From Niallia sp. FSL W8-0635 (lineage in GTDB: Bacteria > Bacillota > Bacilli > Bacillales > Cytobacillaceae): a DNA stretch of 64,000 nucleotides. The stretch lies in NCBI RefSeq assembly GCF_038007965.1, contig NZ_JBBOYD010000001.1, positions 2,458,501 to 2,522,500 on the forward strand. Direction: 5' to 3'. Within the stretch, counting starts at the first letter, position 1; each line of letters starts with the position of its first letter. Shown piece by piece: positions 46,254 to 55,012 of this stretch. The position numbers were made by a program, and so were the translations under genes. The notes beneath the pieces were generated by a model. It was not told the origin of the DNA and did not search any database. It saw only the letters and a program-made list of their open reading frames with translations.

Positions 46254-46277
46254 TTCTTTCTCCGATCTCAATATTAA

Positions 46278-46289
46278 TTACCTAGGTAA
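46278..46289. promoter_or_regulatory. Palindromic MarR operator
   Basis: TTACCTAGGTAA is a perfect palindrome at the promoter of the marR-MFS operon. Partial symmetry continues outwards (A/G-TTACCTAGGTAA-CT). Its position fits a MarR autoregulatory site. Confidence 0.6.
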
Positions 46290-46332
46290 CTATATCATAT
46301 TATATCGGTTGTAGGCAATACCCTATTTGATC

Positions 46333-46370
46333 ATATCGGTATTAATCAAACGTTTGATTAATACCGATAT
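46333..46370. repeat. Perfect 38-base palindrome
   Basis: The 38 bases read the same on both strands, with the centre TCAAACGTTTGA and ends ATATCGG/CCGATAT. There is no loop and no T-run, so it is not a terminator. The CG-centred core resembles LacI- or TetR-family operators. It lies about 80 bases upstream of the marR start and 60 bases from the MOSC terminator. Confidence 0.6.
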
Positions 46371-46428
46371 CGCTTTCAAATAGAGACACCTTCTCATCAA
46401 GAATTAACAGAACACTCTAAACAAAAAA

Positions 46429-46459
46429 CTCCTAAATAGTTCATCTAACCATTTAGGAG
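46429..46459 (-). terminator. Intrinsic terminator of the MOSC gene
   Basis: CTCCTAAAT (46429-46437) and ATTTAGGAG (46451-46459) pair, with a T-run on the minus strand. Confidence 0.85.
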
Positions 46460-46501
46460 CAATTCACATTTGACAACCGTTTGTTTCAAATGCTTTTTTT
46501 A

Positions 46502-47224
46502 TTATAAAATTGTCATTTGATCACCAATATGAATGGTTCCTGTCTGAATAACACGAGCATACATGCCCAAATGATTATTTCTTTCTTTTACTATCTGTTT
46601 TAACAGCTTGGGCTGTCTTGTTCCTGTTTTAGGATCGACGGTTATTATCATACATCTTTCACAGAATTGATTTATTTCGAGAATTACTTCTGATCCAATT
46701 TTAATTTGCTTCCCAATTAAATCCTGTTCTTTTATGCCCACTTCTTGTATATCGTAAATAATATTGCCTCTAAATCTTCTCTCATCGATTGGTTCACCGA
46801 ATGATGTCGATAATTCTGCTAATGCCTCTGTTGAGATAAGAAGTATATTGTCAACTTCAATAGCTGGGAATGGAACATAGGTAGGGGAATAGGTAATAGT
46901 CTCTAACGTTCGATTCGTTTCCTCTTCTAATCTATCCAATAATGCTTGGTCATCCCAATCATATTCTATTCCATCCCTTGCTATCACTTTTAGTTTAGGA
47001 AACACATCTAAAGACTCTTCTCCTAAAAAACATGCTTTGTATGTAACCATTTCAGGAAATTGAGTAATAGTTAAATGCTTATCCCGATTTGTCCTATCAA
47101 TAAATGCATGACTTCTATCCCCATAGATGCCATATGACATGATTTGTGCCTTTGAAAGATATTCACCTGTAAAGGATTTTACAGGATATCGCATAATATT
47201 TTGGATATTTCCCATAATCATCAT
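46502..47224 (-). CDS. MOSC domain-containing protein
   Basis: A 240-residue protein with an N-terminal MOSC_N-like beta-barrel (IMRYPVKSFTGEYL, GIYGDRSHAFIDRT) and a C-terminal MOSC domain whose conserved cysteine is in QFCERCMIITVDPKTG. MOSC proteins handle molybdenum cofactor-bound sulfur and include the mitochondrial amidoxime-reducing component type of oxidoreductases. Here it likely acts as a molybdoenzyme or N-hydroxylated-base reductase component. No moa/moe genes are near. The start is the first ATG after GGGGGAG; the longer frame overlaps the upstream gene's terminator. Confidence 0.8.
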   Translation of the reverse strand: MMIMGNIQNIMRYPVKSFTGEYLSKAQIMSYGIYGDRSHAFIDRTNRDKHLTITQFPEMVTYKACFLGEESLDVFPKLKVIARDGIEYDWDDQALLDRLEEETNRTLETITYSPTYVPFPAIEVDNILLISTEALAELSTSFGEPIDERRFRGNIIYDIQEVGIKEQDLIGKQIKIGSEVILEINQFCERCMIITVDPKTGTRQPKLLKQIVKERNNHLGMYARVIQTGTIHIGDQMTIL

Positions 47225-47257
47225 TTCCCTCTCCCCCTCTTCTTCTTTCATTAAAAC

Positions 47258-47297
47258 AAAAAAACTCCCTAAAACCAATTATTTTAGAGAGTTTTTT
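47258..47297 (-). terminator. Intrinsic terminator of the DUF3889 gene
   Basis: AAAACTCCCTAAAA and TTTTAGAGAGTTTT arms, with one mismatch and flanking A and T tracts, immediately follow the stop at 47303. Confidence 0.8.
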
Positions 47298-47302
47298 GAA
47301 AA

Positions 47303-47635
47303 TTAGGGTTGAGTCTCTTCCATATCAACAGATAACAATCGTTCCGTTCTTGTATCAAAAGTTAAGTTAACAAATACACCGATTTCCTTTTGATCTTTTT
47401 TTACAATAAGCTTAAATTTTTCAACAGAAGTACCTTTTTTATCTTCCTTGCCAACATGCAGATAATCTGTAACTTCACTATTAGGGTATTTTTCTTGAGC
47501 TTTTGTCATGGCAATTCTTCCCCATTTAACATAAGAAGGTAGTCCTTCTGCTTCAGCCTGTATAGGAATGTTAATCTGCATTAGGAATAAACCAACTAAC
47601 AAGATTTTTATGAATGGAAACTTTAATATTTTCAT
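47303..47635 (-). CDS. Secreted DUF3889 family protein
   Basis: A 110-residue small protein with a signal peptide (KILKFPFIKILLVGLFLMQ, cleavage likely after IQAEA). The mature part begins with the family motif PSYVKWGRIAMTKAQEKYP and continues with a beta-rich C-terminus. DUF3889 proteins such as B. subtilis YqzG have no known function. The start is the ATG after AAAGGAGATG. It diverges from bioY. Confidence 0.75.
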   Translation of the reverse strand: MKILKFPFIKILLVGLFLMQINIPIQAEAEGLPSYVKWGRIAMTKAQEKYPNSEVTDYLHVGKEDKKGTSVEKFKLIVKKDQKEIGVFVNLTFDTRTERLLSVDMEETQP

Positions 47636-47700
47636 GCAAACATCTCCTTTCATTCTCCTTTTAGTATGAACATTCTTTCAAAAAATATGTAGTTTTAATA

Positions 47701-47751
47701 TGTTAACTTATTTTTAAAAAAGTTGACATATATTAATTAGAGAAGTATAGT
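47701..47751 (+). promoter_or_regulatory. bioY promoter overlapped by a BirA-type operator
   Basis: TGTTAAC (47701-47707), 14 bases, then GTTGACA (47722-47728) gives an inverted repeat of the BirA operator type with one mismatch. The right arm contains the -35 TTGACA (47723-47728). TATAGT at 47746-47751, after a 17-base spacer, is the -10. Biotin-loaded BirA bound here would block transcription. Confidence 0.7.
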
Positions 47752-47784
47752 TGGTTTAGGAAATTATAAAAAGGAGTGATAAAC

Positions 47785-48378
47785 TTGAAACAGTGGAAAG
47801 CTCTAGATATTACAATGATTGCATTATTCGTTGCTTTTATGGCAGTTGGCGCCAATGTTACCAGTTTTCTTATAATTGGTGGAGTTCCTGTAACGCTTCA
47901 AACATTTTTTGCCATCCTAGCAGGTCTACTTCTAGGCAAAAGACTAGGAAGCATTGCCATGGTCGTTTATATGCTCGTTGGACTTATTGGGATTCCCATT
48001 TTTGCGGGTGTTTCTGGAGGACTGATTATCCTAACCAAACCATCTTTTGGATTTATTTTAGCTTTTATCCTTACTGCTTTTATTGTTGGTTTAATTGCCG
48101 AAAAAAAACCATCCATTCCAACCTTTGTTTTTAGTGCATTTATTGGGTTAATAATCAATTACATAATTGGTACAAGCTGGATGTATATGGCATATAAGTT
48201 ATGGTATTTGGCACCTGCTGGATTTACCTACCAACTACTATGGAGCTGGATGGCTTTCCCGCTTATAAAAGATGTTATTCTTACGTTAATTGCAGGAGTA
48301 GTCGGTTACCGATTATATAATTCGGTAATAAAGAAAAGCTCTCTCCAAGCACATTGGCATTCAAATTCTACGCATTAA
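47785..48378 (+). CDS. bioY: Biotin transporter BioY
   Basis: A 197-residue membrane protein with six hydrophobic segments. BioY landmarks are VPVTLQTFFAILAGLLLGKRLG, YMLVGLIGIPIFAGVSGG and GFILAFILTAFIVG. It is the biotin-binding S component of an ECF transporter or works alone. The start is a TTG at 47785, eight bases after AAGGAG; the GTG nine bases earlier lies inside the ribosome site. No bio biosynthesis genes are adjacent, which fits a salvage role, and the promoter carries a BirA-like operator. Confidence 0.92.
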   Translation: MKQWKALDITMIALFVAFMAVGANVTSFLIIGGVPVTLQTFFAILAGLLLGKRLGSIAMVVYMLVGLIGIPIFAGVSGGLIILTKPSFGFILAFILTAFIVGLIAEKKPSIPTFVFSAFIGLIINYIIGTSWMYMAYKLWYLAPAGFTYQLLWSWMAFPLIKDVILTLIAGVVGYRLYNSVIKKSSLQAHWHSNSTH

Positions 48379-48412
48379 AAAACAAGTCTCCTTCAAAGGA
48401 GACTTGTTTTTT
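48377..48412 (+). terminator. Intrinsic terminator of bioY
   Basis: AAAACAAGTCTCCTT and AAGGAGACTTGTTTT arms with a tiny loop, flanked by A and T tracts, begin at the bioY stop. Confidence 0.9.
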
Positions 48413-48540
48413 ACTAAAACCGATAATTTTCTAGCGATTTCGCCAATTAACGAGCTTTTACTCACTAATCCTGTCTATTCCTGCGGTTTCCCGAGAAATA
48501 TTCCTTTATTTCTATTCCCAATACTCCCTTAAATCAAACA

Positions 48541-50202
48541 TTATCTAACTTGAATTTTAAAGGAATAATCTAGTGATTCTAATTCATCTGTTAAAACATG
48601 TATCTCAACTTCCCAATTACCTGGCTGATTCAATTGAAGATTTTCTGCAAAATAATGGCCATCTTTCTCTTTCGTTAAAGGAAAGGACGTTTCTTTCTCC
48701 CCATGGATTAAGCTTATCGTAATTTGTTCAATTGGATCAATTGGTTTACGATTATTATCAAACACAAACACTTCATATTGATTTTGAACACCCGTTTTTT
48801 TAGGCGTAATGGATAAGCTAATATTTTCATTATATGCTAGTTCTGCTTCTTCATAAAATGGCAAATCAATAGGCAAGGTTGGTGTTTGGATTTGCGTAAA
48901 TGCGCTCGTTACGAGTAATACCAAAATTCCAAGCACAATTTCTATTTTAATTGATAATTTATAGAACTCTTTCTTTTTTAGAAGAATTCTACTAACCAAA
49001 TGATAGCCTCCAAATATTAGCATAAGCACTAGTAAAGCAACTTTGATAAGTAAGACTTTCCCGTATGCCGTACTAACTAGGGAATGAAAATCAGGTATTA
49101 ATAAAGAAGCATTTATTGCTCCAGAAATAGCAAGGACAGCAACAGAGAAAAGGGCCCATAGTGAATATTTTTCCATACTAGCCCAATATAAATCATGTCC
49201 TTCTCCTTCCTTAGCAAATATACCTTCTCTTAAAAACAAGATAATGACAAGCATACCACCAAGCCAAATAGAAGCTGAGACTAAATGTGCAAAATCAAAC
49301 AAAATCGCCACTGTTTCATATGGGGAACTAGATGGATGCCCAAGAAATGCTTTTGAAAGCATAATGCCTAAAAACGCTAATCCAGGGATAACCCAGCGTT
49401 TTTTTTCTAAATATGCTTCCTTTTTCCAAATAGAAAGATGGCTCACATAGAGAATAGCCAACAGGATCATTTGCAGAATCCAAATGGTCCCTTCTTTCGT
49501 ACTTCTCAAAGTTTCCATTAAATTTCTTACACTTAAGGATGCTAGTAAACCACCACCAGCATAGCTTTGTGTTTGAATGACGATAAAACTGATAATACTG
49601 ATAGCAAGTAATATTATTGCAGTAATGGACACTGTTTTGGTCCTTTTTACTAAGTTATTGGATACTTGCTTGCCTTTATACCAGATCAAATAGAATAAGA
49701 AAAGCCCCATATATAAAGAAAAGCCAGTATAGAGAAAGCCTTTATTTATCATTGTGCTTATAAAGGTAAACATATTTCCATTTTCTTGTTGGGTTGGAAA
49801 TGTTGCACCCTCAGGTAATTCTCCGATACTAAAAGGAATCATTCCAGAAACGGAATGTCCATCTGCCGATACTACTCTCCATTCAACTGTATAAATATCG
49901 TTAGGTAAGTCTGGCTCTAAATCTACTGTTATCGATTTCTCTGTTTTTGGGTCTATCATCACATTCTTCTGATCTACCCGCTCTCCAGAAGAGTTTAAGA
50001 CATTTAATATTGTAAAACCTGTTTGGATTTTTTCATTAAACTCTATGTAAACATTACTCGGTGCTGTTTCTAATATTTCATTTTCATTAGGAGTGGAATT
50101 GGTAATATACGCATGGGCAGATACTGTATTAACTCCTATAAAATAAAATATAAGTGCAGCTAATTGTAGCAATAATAGCTTTCTCCATTTCACTTTTTCC
50201 AT
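48541..50202 (-). CDS. CopC-CopD fusion copper protein, YcnJ-like
   Basis: A 553-residue protein. A signal peptide ends in TVSA, leaving a mature N-terminal His (HAYITNSTP), the copper-brace residue of CopC domains. The CopC immunoglobulin-like domain covers about 30-125. It is followed by eight or so transmembrane segments of CopD type (LVSASIWLGGMLV) and a C-terminal extracytoplasmic beta domain (about 445-553). B. subtilis YcnJ has this order and is involved in copper acquisition under limitation. Neither ycnI nor ycnK is adjacent. The start is the ATG after AGAAGGACG; a GTG one codon upstream is possible. Confidence 0.85.
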   Translation of the reverse strand: MEKVKWRKLLLLQLAALIFYFIGVNTVSAHAYITNSTPNENEILETAPSNVYIEFNEKIQTGFTILNVLNSSGERVDQKNVMIDPKTEKSITVDLEPDLPNDIYTVEWRVVSADGHSVSGMIPFSIGELPEGATFPTQQENGNMFTFISTMINKGFLYTGFSLYMGLFLFYLIWYKGKQVSNNLVKRTKTVSITAIILLAISIISFIVIQTQSYAGGGLLASLSVRNLMETLRSTKEGTIWILQMILLAILYVSHLSIWKKEAYLEKKRWVIPGLAFLGIMLSKAFLGHPSSSPYETVAILFDFAHLVSASIWLGGMLVIILFLREGIFAKEGEGHDLYWASMEKYSLWALFSVAVLAISGAINASLLIPDFHSLVSTAYGKVLLIKVALLVLMLIFGGYHLVSRILLKKKEFYKLSIKIEIVLGILVLLVTSAFTQIQTPTLPIDLPFYEEAELAYNENISLSITPKKTGVQNQYEVFVFDNNRKPIDPIEQITISLIHGEKETSFPLTKEKDGHYFAENLQLNQPGNWEVEIHVLTDELESLDYSFKIQVR

Positions 50203-50440
50203 CACGTCCTTCTATTTTCATCCGTTCCTCTCAATTATAACGAATGAACTACTAATCATACAAGGAAGAGGATGATGGAGGAATGATTCGATATATTCTG
50301 ATAAATAAAGTTGTTATTTGTCTAAATCATAGCGTTTTTTGCGCTTTCCCAAGAAATATATCTTATTTTTTTATATAAACCTCGTATATTTTTCTTCATG
50401 ACGGTAAAGAATAAGAACAAAATAAAAAGGAGGTAAGTCA

Positions 50441-50608
50441 ATGGATATTAGCATGACTGCTGATGAAGTAATGTTGGCTATTCAACAATTACGTTCAAAT
50501 GGCATGAATATGAATAAAAAGAAGGTTAAACAAAGCCATCCTGAATTAATGCGCCATGCGCTACATTATTTCCCCGATTGGAACAGTGCGGTTGAAAAAG
50601 CGAATTAG
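50441..50608 (+). CDS. Small 55-residue conserved-motif protein
   Basis: An ATG at 50441 sits seven bases after a near-perfect AAGGAGG and reads to TAG at 50606. The C-terminal half, HPELMRHALHYFPDWNSAVEKAN, fits the pattern HPxLxxxAxxxFxxWxxAxxxA found as short helical repeats in bacterial and phage DNA- or RNA-associated proteins. It lacks a signal peptide and is Met-rich (seven Met). Function unknown. It is transcribed towards the CDF gene, with about 250 bases between them and no clear terminator. Confidence 0.7.
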   Translation: MDISMTADEVMLAIQQLRSNGMNMNKKKVKQSHPELMRHALHYFPDWNSAVEKAN

Positions 50609-50865
50609 CTTAAATGAACCAAACAATTACTTCTTAGACATACATATTCAACATTCGTGTAAATAACACCATAGACTTACGAAAAGGACTTCTGTTAACC
50701 TTTTGTTCTTTAAGGATCTAACAAGAAGAATACAGAAGTACATAGAGGCTTTCCATAAACATGAAAAACCATCTCTATAAGCTAAAGATGGCTATTTGTT
50801 GGGAAGCTCTCTTTTTATTTGCATTCGATAGCAATATTGGTAAGGAAGAAGGGTACTACATTACA

Positions 50866-51885
50866 ATGAAAGAATTCATTTTTTTACTTAAGAACGGAAA
50901 TCGATCTGCTCTCCTTGCTGCACTCGTAAATACTATTATTTCCATCATAAAAGGATTTGCTTTTTTTCTATCAGGCAATGTTGCTATGTTTGCAGAAACC
51001 ATGCACTCTCTAGGAGACGCAGCCAATCAATTTTTTGTATTTATTGGATCTGCATTAAGCAAAAAGGCGCCTACCAAGCGGTTTCCAGGTGGTTTTGGCA
51101 GACTTGTCAATGTCGTTTTATTGTTTGCCGTTCTTATTGTCGGTATAATGGCATATGAAACAATCCGGGAAGGCATTGACCATGTAATTAGACCACAGGA
51201 ATCAACAGGCTTTTTTCTTATAATTATCGTTCTTTCTATATCTGTTTCCCTTGAATTTATTGTGTTAATAAAGGCAATGAAAGAAATTGTGACGAATGCT
51301 GGGCTGAAAACGAAAGGATGGAAATTATTAACTACTAGTTTTGCCTATTTAAAATCTGCAAAACCTGCAACGAAATTGGTATTTTTAGAAGATTCGGTTG
51401 CAACCGCTGGAGGCTTATTAGCAATCCTTGCTGTCGTTATATCTGAATATACAAACTTTAAGCAAGCAGAAGGAATCGCATCGATTATCATCGGTATCTT
51501 TATGTTCATCATAGTTGGAAGAGTTTTCCTAGACAATGCAGCTGGTGCGATTGGCGAGGCTGATTTAGAAATGCAGGGTGTAATTGGAAACATTGCCATG
51601 AAAGATCCAGATGTCCGAGATATTCAAGGCCTTGCCGTATATAAAGAAGGCGAAGATTTTCATGTAGAACTAAGCATTGAAATCGATAGTAAACTTACAG
51701 TAGAACAAGCGGATAATATAAGACAACGAATCGAAAAACAAATATTTACAGAAAAAGGAGTATCTGATATCATAATTGAGTTTGATAAGGATGATGGTAT
51801 TTTAAACTGGCCACATTCCATCCATAAATATGAAAAACGAAAGAAAATCCTAGAAAAGCATTCCTCCTGGAAAAATGTTGATTGA
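50866..51885 (+). CDS. Cation diffusion facilitator family transporter
   Basis: A 339-residue CDF protein with six transmembrane segments and a cytosolic C-terminal domain (about 255-320). Metal-site motifs are ETMHSLGD in segment 2 and LEDSVAT in segment 5, a pattern of the ZnT9-like branch rather than the CzcD branch (HSxxD/HxxxD). It exports or moves zinc or another divalent cation with proton exchange. The start at ATG 50866 follows GGAAGAAGGG at a rather long spacing. An upstream in-frame ATG at 50761 gives 35 more residues and lies by a hairpin (CCATCT/AGATGG, about 50767-50789). Confidence 0.8.
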   Translation: MKEFIFLLKNGNRSALLAALVNTIISIIKGFAFFLSGNVAMFAETMHSLGDAANQFFVFIGSALSKKAPTKRFPGGFGRLVNVVLLFAVLIVGIMAYETIREGIDHVIRPQESTGFFLIIIVLSISVSLEFIVLIKAMKEIVTNAGLKTKGWKLLTTSFAYLKSAKPATKLVFLEDSVATAGGLLAILAVVISEYTNFKQAEGIASIIIGIFMFIIVGRVFLDNAAGAIGEADLEMQGVIGNIAMKDPDVRDIQGLAVYKEGEDFHVELSIEIDSKLTVEQADNIRQRIEKQIFTEKGVSDIIIEFDKDDGILNWPHSIHKYEKRKKILEKHSSWKNVD

Positions 51886-51934
51886 TACAATCACTGTAAA
51901 GATTCCTACTTGTAGGGGAAAAACATAGCTAAAA

Positions 51935-51970
51935 AAGGTCAGGAAATCATATTTAAGACGCCCTGACCAA
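51935..51970. terminator. Terminator between the CDF gene and the 51983-52390 gene
   Basis: GGTCAGG (51938-51944) and CCTGACC (51962-51968) pair, with A-runs and T-runs outward on both strands, in a convergent gap. Confidence 0.7.
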
Positions 51971-51982
51971 AAAATATACTAT

Positions 51983-52390
51983 TTATTCTATTACCGCATC
52001 TTCAAATGGTGCGTAAAAAACCCCTTTGGGAGCAAGGATGTTTGTTTCTGATTCTTCTTCCCTTCCATTCACTATATAGCTACCTGCTGGAAAGTAATCA
52101 TAATATCCAGACTTAACATGTAAATCAACGTAATATTCATCTAGTTCTCTCATTAATTGGTGATAAGCTTCTCTATCCACAATTTCTCCTAAATCGTCTA
52201 ATTCAAAATTTGCTTTTAGTGCATCTATAAAAGGTTCATAAGAGTCTGCTGCAACATATAAATCTACATCACAGCATTCCATGCAAAGTAGAACTTCTTC
52301 TCCTTTAATATTTTCATATGCATGATCGACCATTTCATTTAAAATTTGCTGTATCTTTTCTTTATTAACCAAATTCATGGTTGTTTTCAC
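51983..52390 (-). CDS. Hypothetical acidic cytosolic protein
   Basis: A 135-residue acidic protein with no signal peptide. It contains a Cys pair in LLCMECCDVDLYVAAD and a Tyr-rich ELDEYYVDLHVKSGYYDYFPAG. I do not recognise the family. Possible starts are a GTG seven bases after GGAGGG (chosen) or the ATG four codons on. Confidence 0.6.
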   Translation of the reverse strand: MKTTMNLVNKEKIQQILNEMVDHAYENIKGEEVLLCMECCDVDLYVAADSYEPFIDALKANFELDDLGEIVDREAYHQLMRELDEYYVDLHVKSGYYDYFPAGSYIVNGREEESETNILAPKGVFYAPFEDAVIE

Positions 52391-52453
52391 TACTATTCCC
52401 TCCAACTATTTACGAGCTACACATCATTCTGTATAGCTTTATCATACACAAAA

Positions 52454-52490
52454 ACAAGTACAAAATGAAATGATATCCTTTTGTACTTGT
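52454..52490 (-). terminator. Intrinsic terminator of the LLM oxidoreductase gene
   Basis: ACAAGTACAAAA (52454-52465) and TTTTGTACTTGT (52479-52490) form a perfect 12-base stem with a T-run on the minus strand. Confidence 0.8.
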
Positions 52491-52499
52491 TGCTTTGAC

Positions 52500-53501
52500 T
52501 TACATCACTATATTTTTTACTATTTCATAGGAGCGTTTTCGATCTGCTTGCGAATAAACTTGGGTATTTATAATCATTTCATCTGCTTGAGTTATATCTA
52601 AGAACGCCTGTAATTTTCTCGCAACCGTTTCCTTCGAACCAATAATGGACGATTTTAATTGCTGTTGTACAATTGATTTCTCATAAGCACTCCATACCTC
52701 TTCCATATTCGGAACCGGCGGCTTTAATGGCGTCGGATTATTTCGGATAAGATTTAAGAACTGCTGTTGAGAAGAAGTTGCAAGAAATTCAGCTTTTTCA
52801 TCTGTGTCTGCTGCAATGATATTTACACCTACCATTGTATATGGCTTTTCCAATATATCCGATGGTATAAACGTATTATAATAGGTGTTAAGTGCCGGCA
52901 CTGTATAATCTGGTGAAAAATGGCTTGCAAATGCAAATGGAAGACCAAGGCGCCCAGCTAATCTTGCACTAAAATCACTAGATCCTAACAACCAAATTGG
53001 TATCTTTAATCCTTCTCCTGGAATCGCTCTTACAGGCAATTGAGTGTCTTCATATGGCTTTAAGTACGTTCTTAATTCCTCTACTAATTCAGGAAAATCA
53101 TTTCCATCACTTTGAAAACGACGTAATGCTCTCGCGGTCAATTGATCACTTCCAGGCGCTCTCCCTAAACCTAAATCAATGCGACCGGGATACATGGATT
53201 CTAACGTCCCAAATTGCTCGGCGATAACTAATGGAGAATGATTTGGTAGCATAATGCCCCCAGAACCAATTCTAATTTCGTTCGTTCCTCCAGCTAAATA
53301 ACCAATCAATACGGAGGTTGCACTACTAGCTATTCCAGGCATACTATGGTGTTCCGCTACCCAATAACGATTATATCCCCATTGTTCAGCAAGACGAGCA
53401 AGTTCTAAACTCTCTTTAAAACTTTCCGCAGCATTACTACCTTCTTTTATCGGTGCTAAATCAAGTACAGAAAACTTGATATCCTTCAATATTTTTCCCA
53501 T
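52500..53501 (-). CDS. LLM class flavin-dependent oxidoreductase
   Basis: A 333-residue luciferase-like monooxygenase fold with the family start [19 protein letters not shown], the histidine pair in [14 protein letters not shown], and [23 protein letters not shown]. This subgroup is common in Bacillus (YhbW/YtmO-like) and lacks an assigned substrate. It likely uses FMNH2 or F420-type cofactors; Bacillus suggests FMN. It starts at ATG after AAAGGGGATAGG and stands alone. Confidence 0.85.
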   Translation of the reverse strand: MGKILKDIKFSVLDLAPIKEGSNAAESFKESLELARLAEQWGYNRYWVAEHHSMPGIASSATSVLIGYLAGGTNEIRIGSGGIMLPNHSPLVIAEQFGTLESMYPGRIDLGLGRAPGSDQLTARALRRFQSDGNDFPELVEELRTYLKPYEDTQLPVRAIPGEGLKIPIWLLGSSDFSARLAGRLGLPFAFASHFSPDYTVPALNTYYNTFIPSDILEKPYTMVGVNIIAADTDEKAEFLATSSQQQFLNLIRNNPTPLKPPVPNMEEVWSAYEKSIVQQQLKSSIIGSKETVARKLQAFLDITQADEMIINTQVYSQADRKRSYEIVKNIVM

Positions 53502-53598
53502 AAATATCCTATCCCCTTTGATAAATCTCTTTCCATTCTATATGCGATGCTTTCTAATCTTCAAGTATATTGCTTGTACAACGAGCTTTTAAAATCAT

Positions 53599-54762
53599 TT
53601 ACTCCTCTAAATGATTTAATAGGCTTTTGCTTTTCATGTATTCTAATGTTTCTTCATGATACCTGGATAGAATATATTCCATTTCTGGCATAGGAGACAC
53701 AATCGGTATTTTCTTTTTTTTGATTATCCTGATGATTGGCTTTGCCGTTGATTTCGATTTCGTTATAATCCATTTCTCCTTTTTCTTCTGTAGCGTCAAA
53801 TCAATAATCCCAAGATGATTTCCCCAATTTCCTGCTTGAACAGTTGGTTTTCCATTTATTAATCCCTTTTCATGATTAACGCCTTTTGGCCCCTTTGCAC
53901 CCTTTACTGGAAAGATACCATGTGAATGCCCATAAAGAATGACATCAATTCCTTCTACTTTACTAATATCTCTCACGTTATTACCAGACTTTGGCCTATA
54001 TCCTTGATCCGATTCCAGCCCTGCATGAACTAAGGCAATAATTATATCCGCACCCTCTTTTTTCATTTTCGGTACGATTTCTTCCGCAGTTTTTCGCATA
54101 TTTTTTATTATTAGCTTATTGTCAAAATGTGCTTTATCCCATTGTTGTGTTATTGGAGTAATTAGCCCAATAACGCCCACCTTTACATTATCCATTTCGC
54201 CCTTTTCATTTATTACTTCTTTATCTATTAATAAATATGGTTGGAAAAAATGGATATCATCCTGTTCATAATCATTACGATCATCAACATATATATTCGC
54301 ATTTGTATAAGGGAAATCAGCCCCTTTTATTGTATTTATTAGAAAATCCAAACCATAATTAAATTCATGATTACCAAATGTCGCTGCATCATACCCCAAT
54401 ACATTCATACTTTTATATGCAGGATGTATATCACTGGAATAGAACATAGGAGAACTTGCGACATATTCCGCAATGGGACTTCCTTTTATCACATCTCCAA
54501 CATCAAATAATAGAGTGTTTCTATGTTCTTTTTTTGCCTGTTGAATCAAACTTGCTACTCGGTTATATCCATATTCAATCGTCTTCTTCTTTTTCTCGTA
54601 ATCATAATTCAATAAATACGAATGGATATCTGTTGTTTCTAAAATTCGAAGCTTAATGCTAGTATCATCGTTTATTTCACTTTTTGCTTGTATTCGAATT
54701 GTGTTTGCATGCATAAAAAGGATAAGTGTGATGGAAAGAATAAATAGAATTTTCTTTTTCAT
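53599..54762 (-). CDS. Secreted 5'-nucleotidase/2',3'-cyclic phosphodiesterase family protein, C-terminally truncated
   Basis: A 387-residue protein with a signal peptide (KKKILFILSITLILFMHAN, cleavage near IQAKS). The metallophosphatase domain has the metal residues in ETTDIHSYL, LFDVGDVIKGSP, TFGNHEFNYG, ALVHAGLES and YGHSHGIFP. It stops just after the linker (EYILSRYHEETLEYMKS), where family members continue into a roughly 200-residue 5'-nucleotidase C-terminal substrate domain. No frameshifted remnant of that domain is seen downstream. It may still bind and hydrolyse phosphoesters, but with altered specificity. The start is the ATG after AAGGGGAG. Confidence 0.75.
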   Translation of the reverse strand: MKKKILFILSITLILFMHANTIRIQAKSEINDDTSIKLRILETTDIHSYLLNYDYEKKKKTIEYGYNRVASLIQQAKKEHRNTLLFDVGDVIKGSPIAEYVASSPMFYSSDIHPAYKSMNVLGYDAATFGNHEFNYGLDFLINTIKGADFPYTNANIYVDDRNDYEQDDIHFFQPYLLIDKEVINEKGEMDNVKVGVIGLITPITQQWDKAHFDNKLIIKNMRKTAEEIVPKMKKEGADIIIALVHAGLESDQGYRPKSGNNVRDISKVEGIDVILYGHSHGIFPVKGAKGPKGVNHEKGLINGKPTVQAGNWGNHLGIIDLTLQKKKEKWIITKSKSTAKPIIRIIKKKKIPIVSPMPEMEYILSRYHEETLEYMKSKSLLNHLEE

Positions 54763-55012
54763 TTGGATATCTCCCCTTTTTCCGAGCCTTCCTTTCGATT
54801 CTCTTAGCTTATGCAATTAAGGAAAGAACTACACAAGATTGAGTAAAGGATTCTATAAAATGCTGGCTTAGTATTAGAAAAATCGGGAAAATTGTCAACA
54901 ATTCAGAAGTTTTGATAGCTTTTGTCTTGTAGCAGGATTTTCCATCATCATTCTATAAATAAATAAAATAAAGATGTTTATAACCGTGAAAATTACAAAG
55001 GAGAGAGAGATA

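Noticed and set aside
46371-46380. Partial cre (CcpA) resemblance, ATATCGCTTTCA, next to the 38-base palindrome
   Set aside because: The left half deviates at two key positions.
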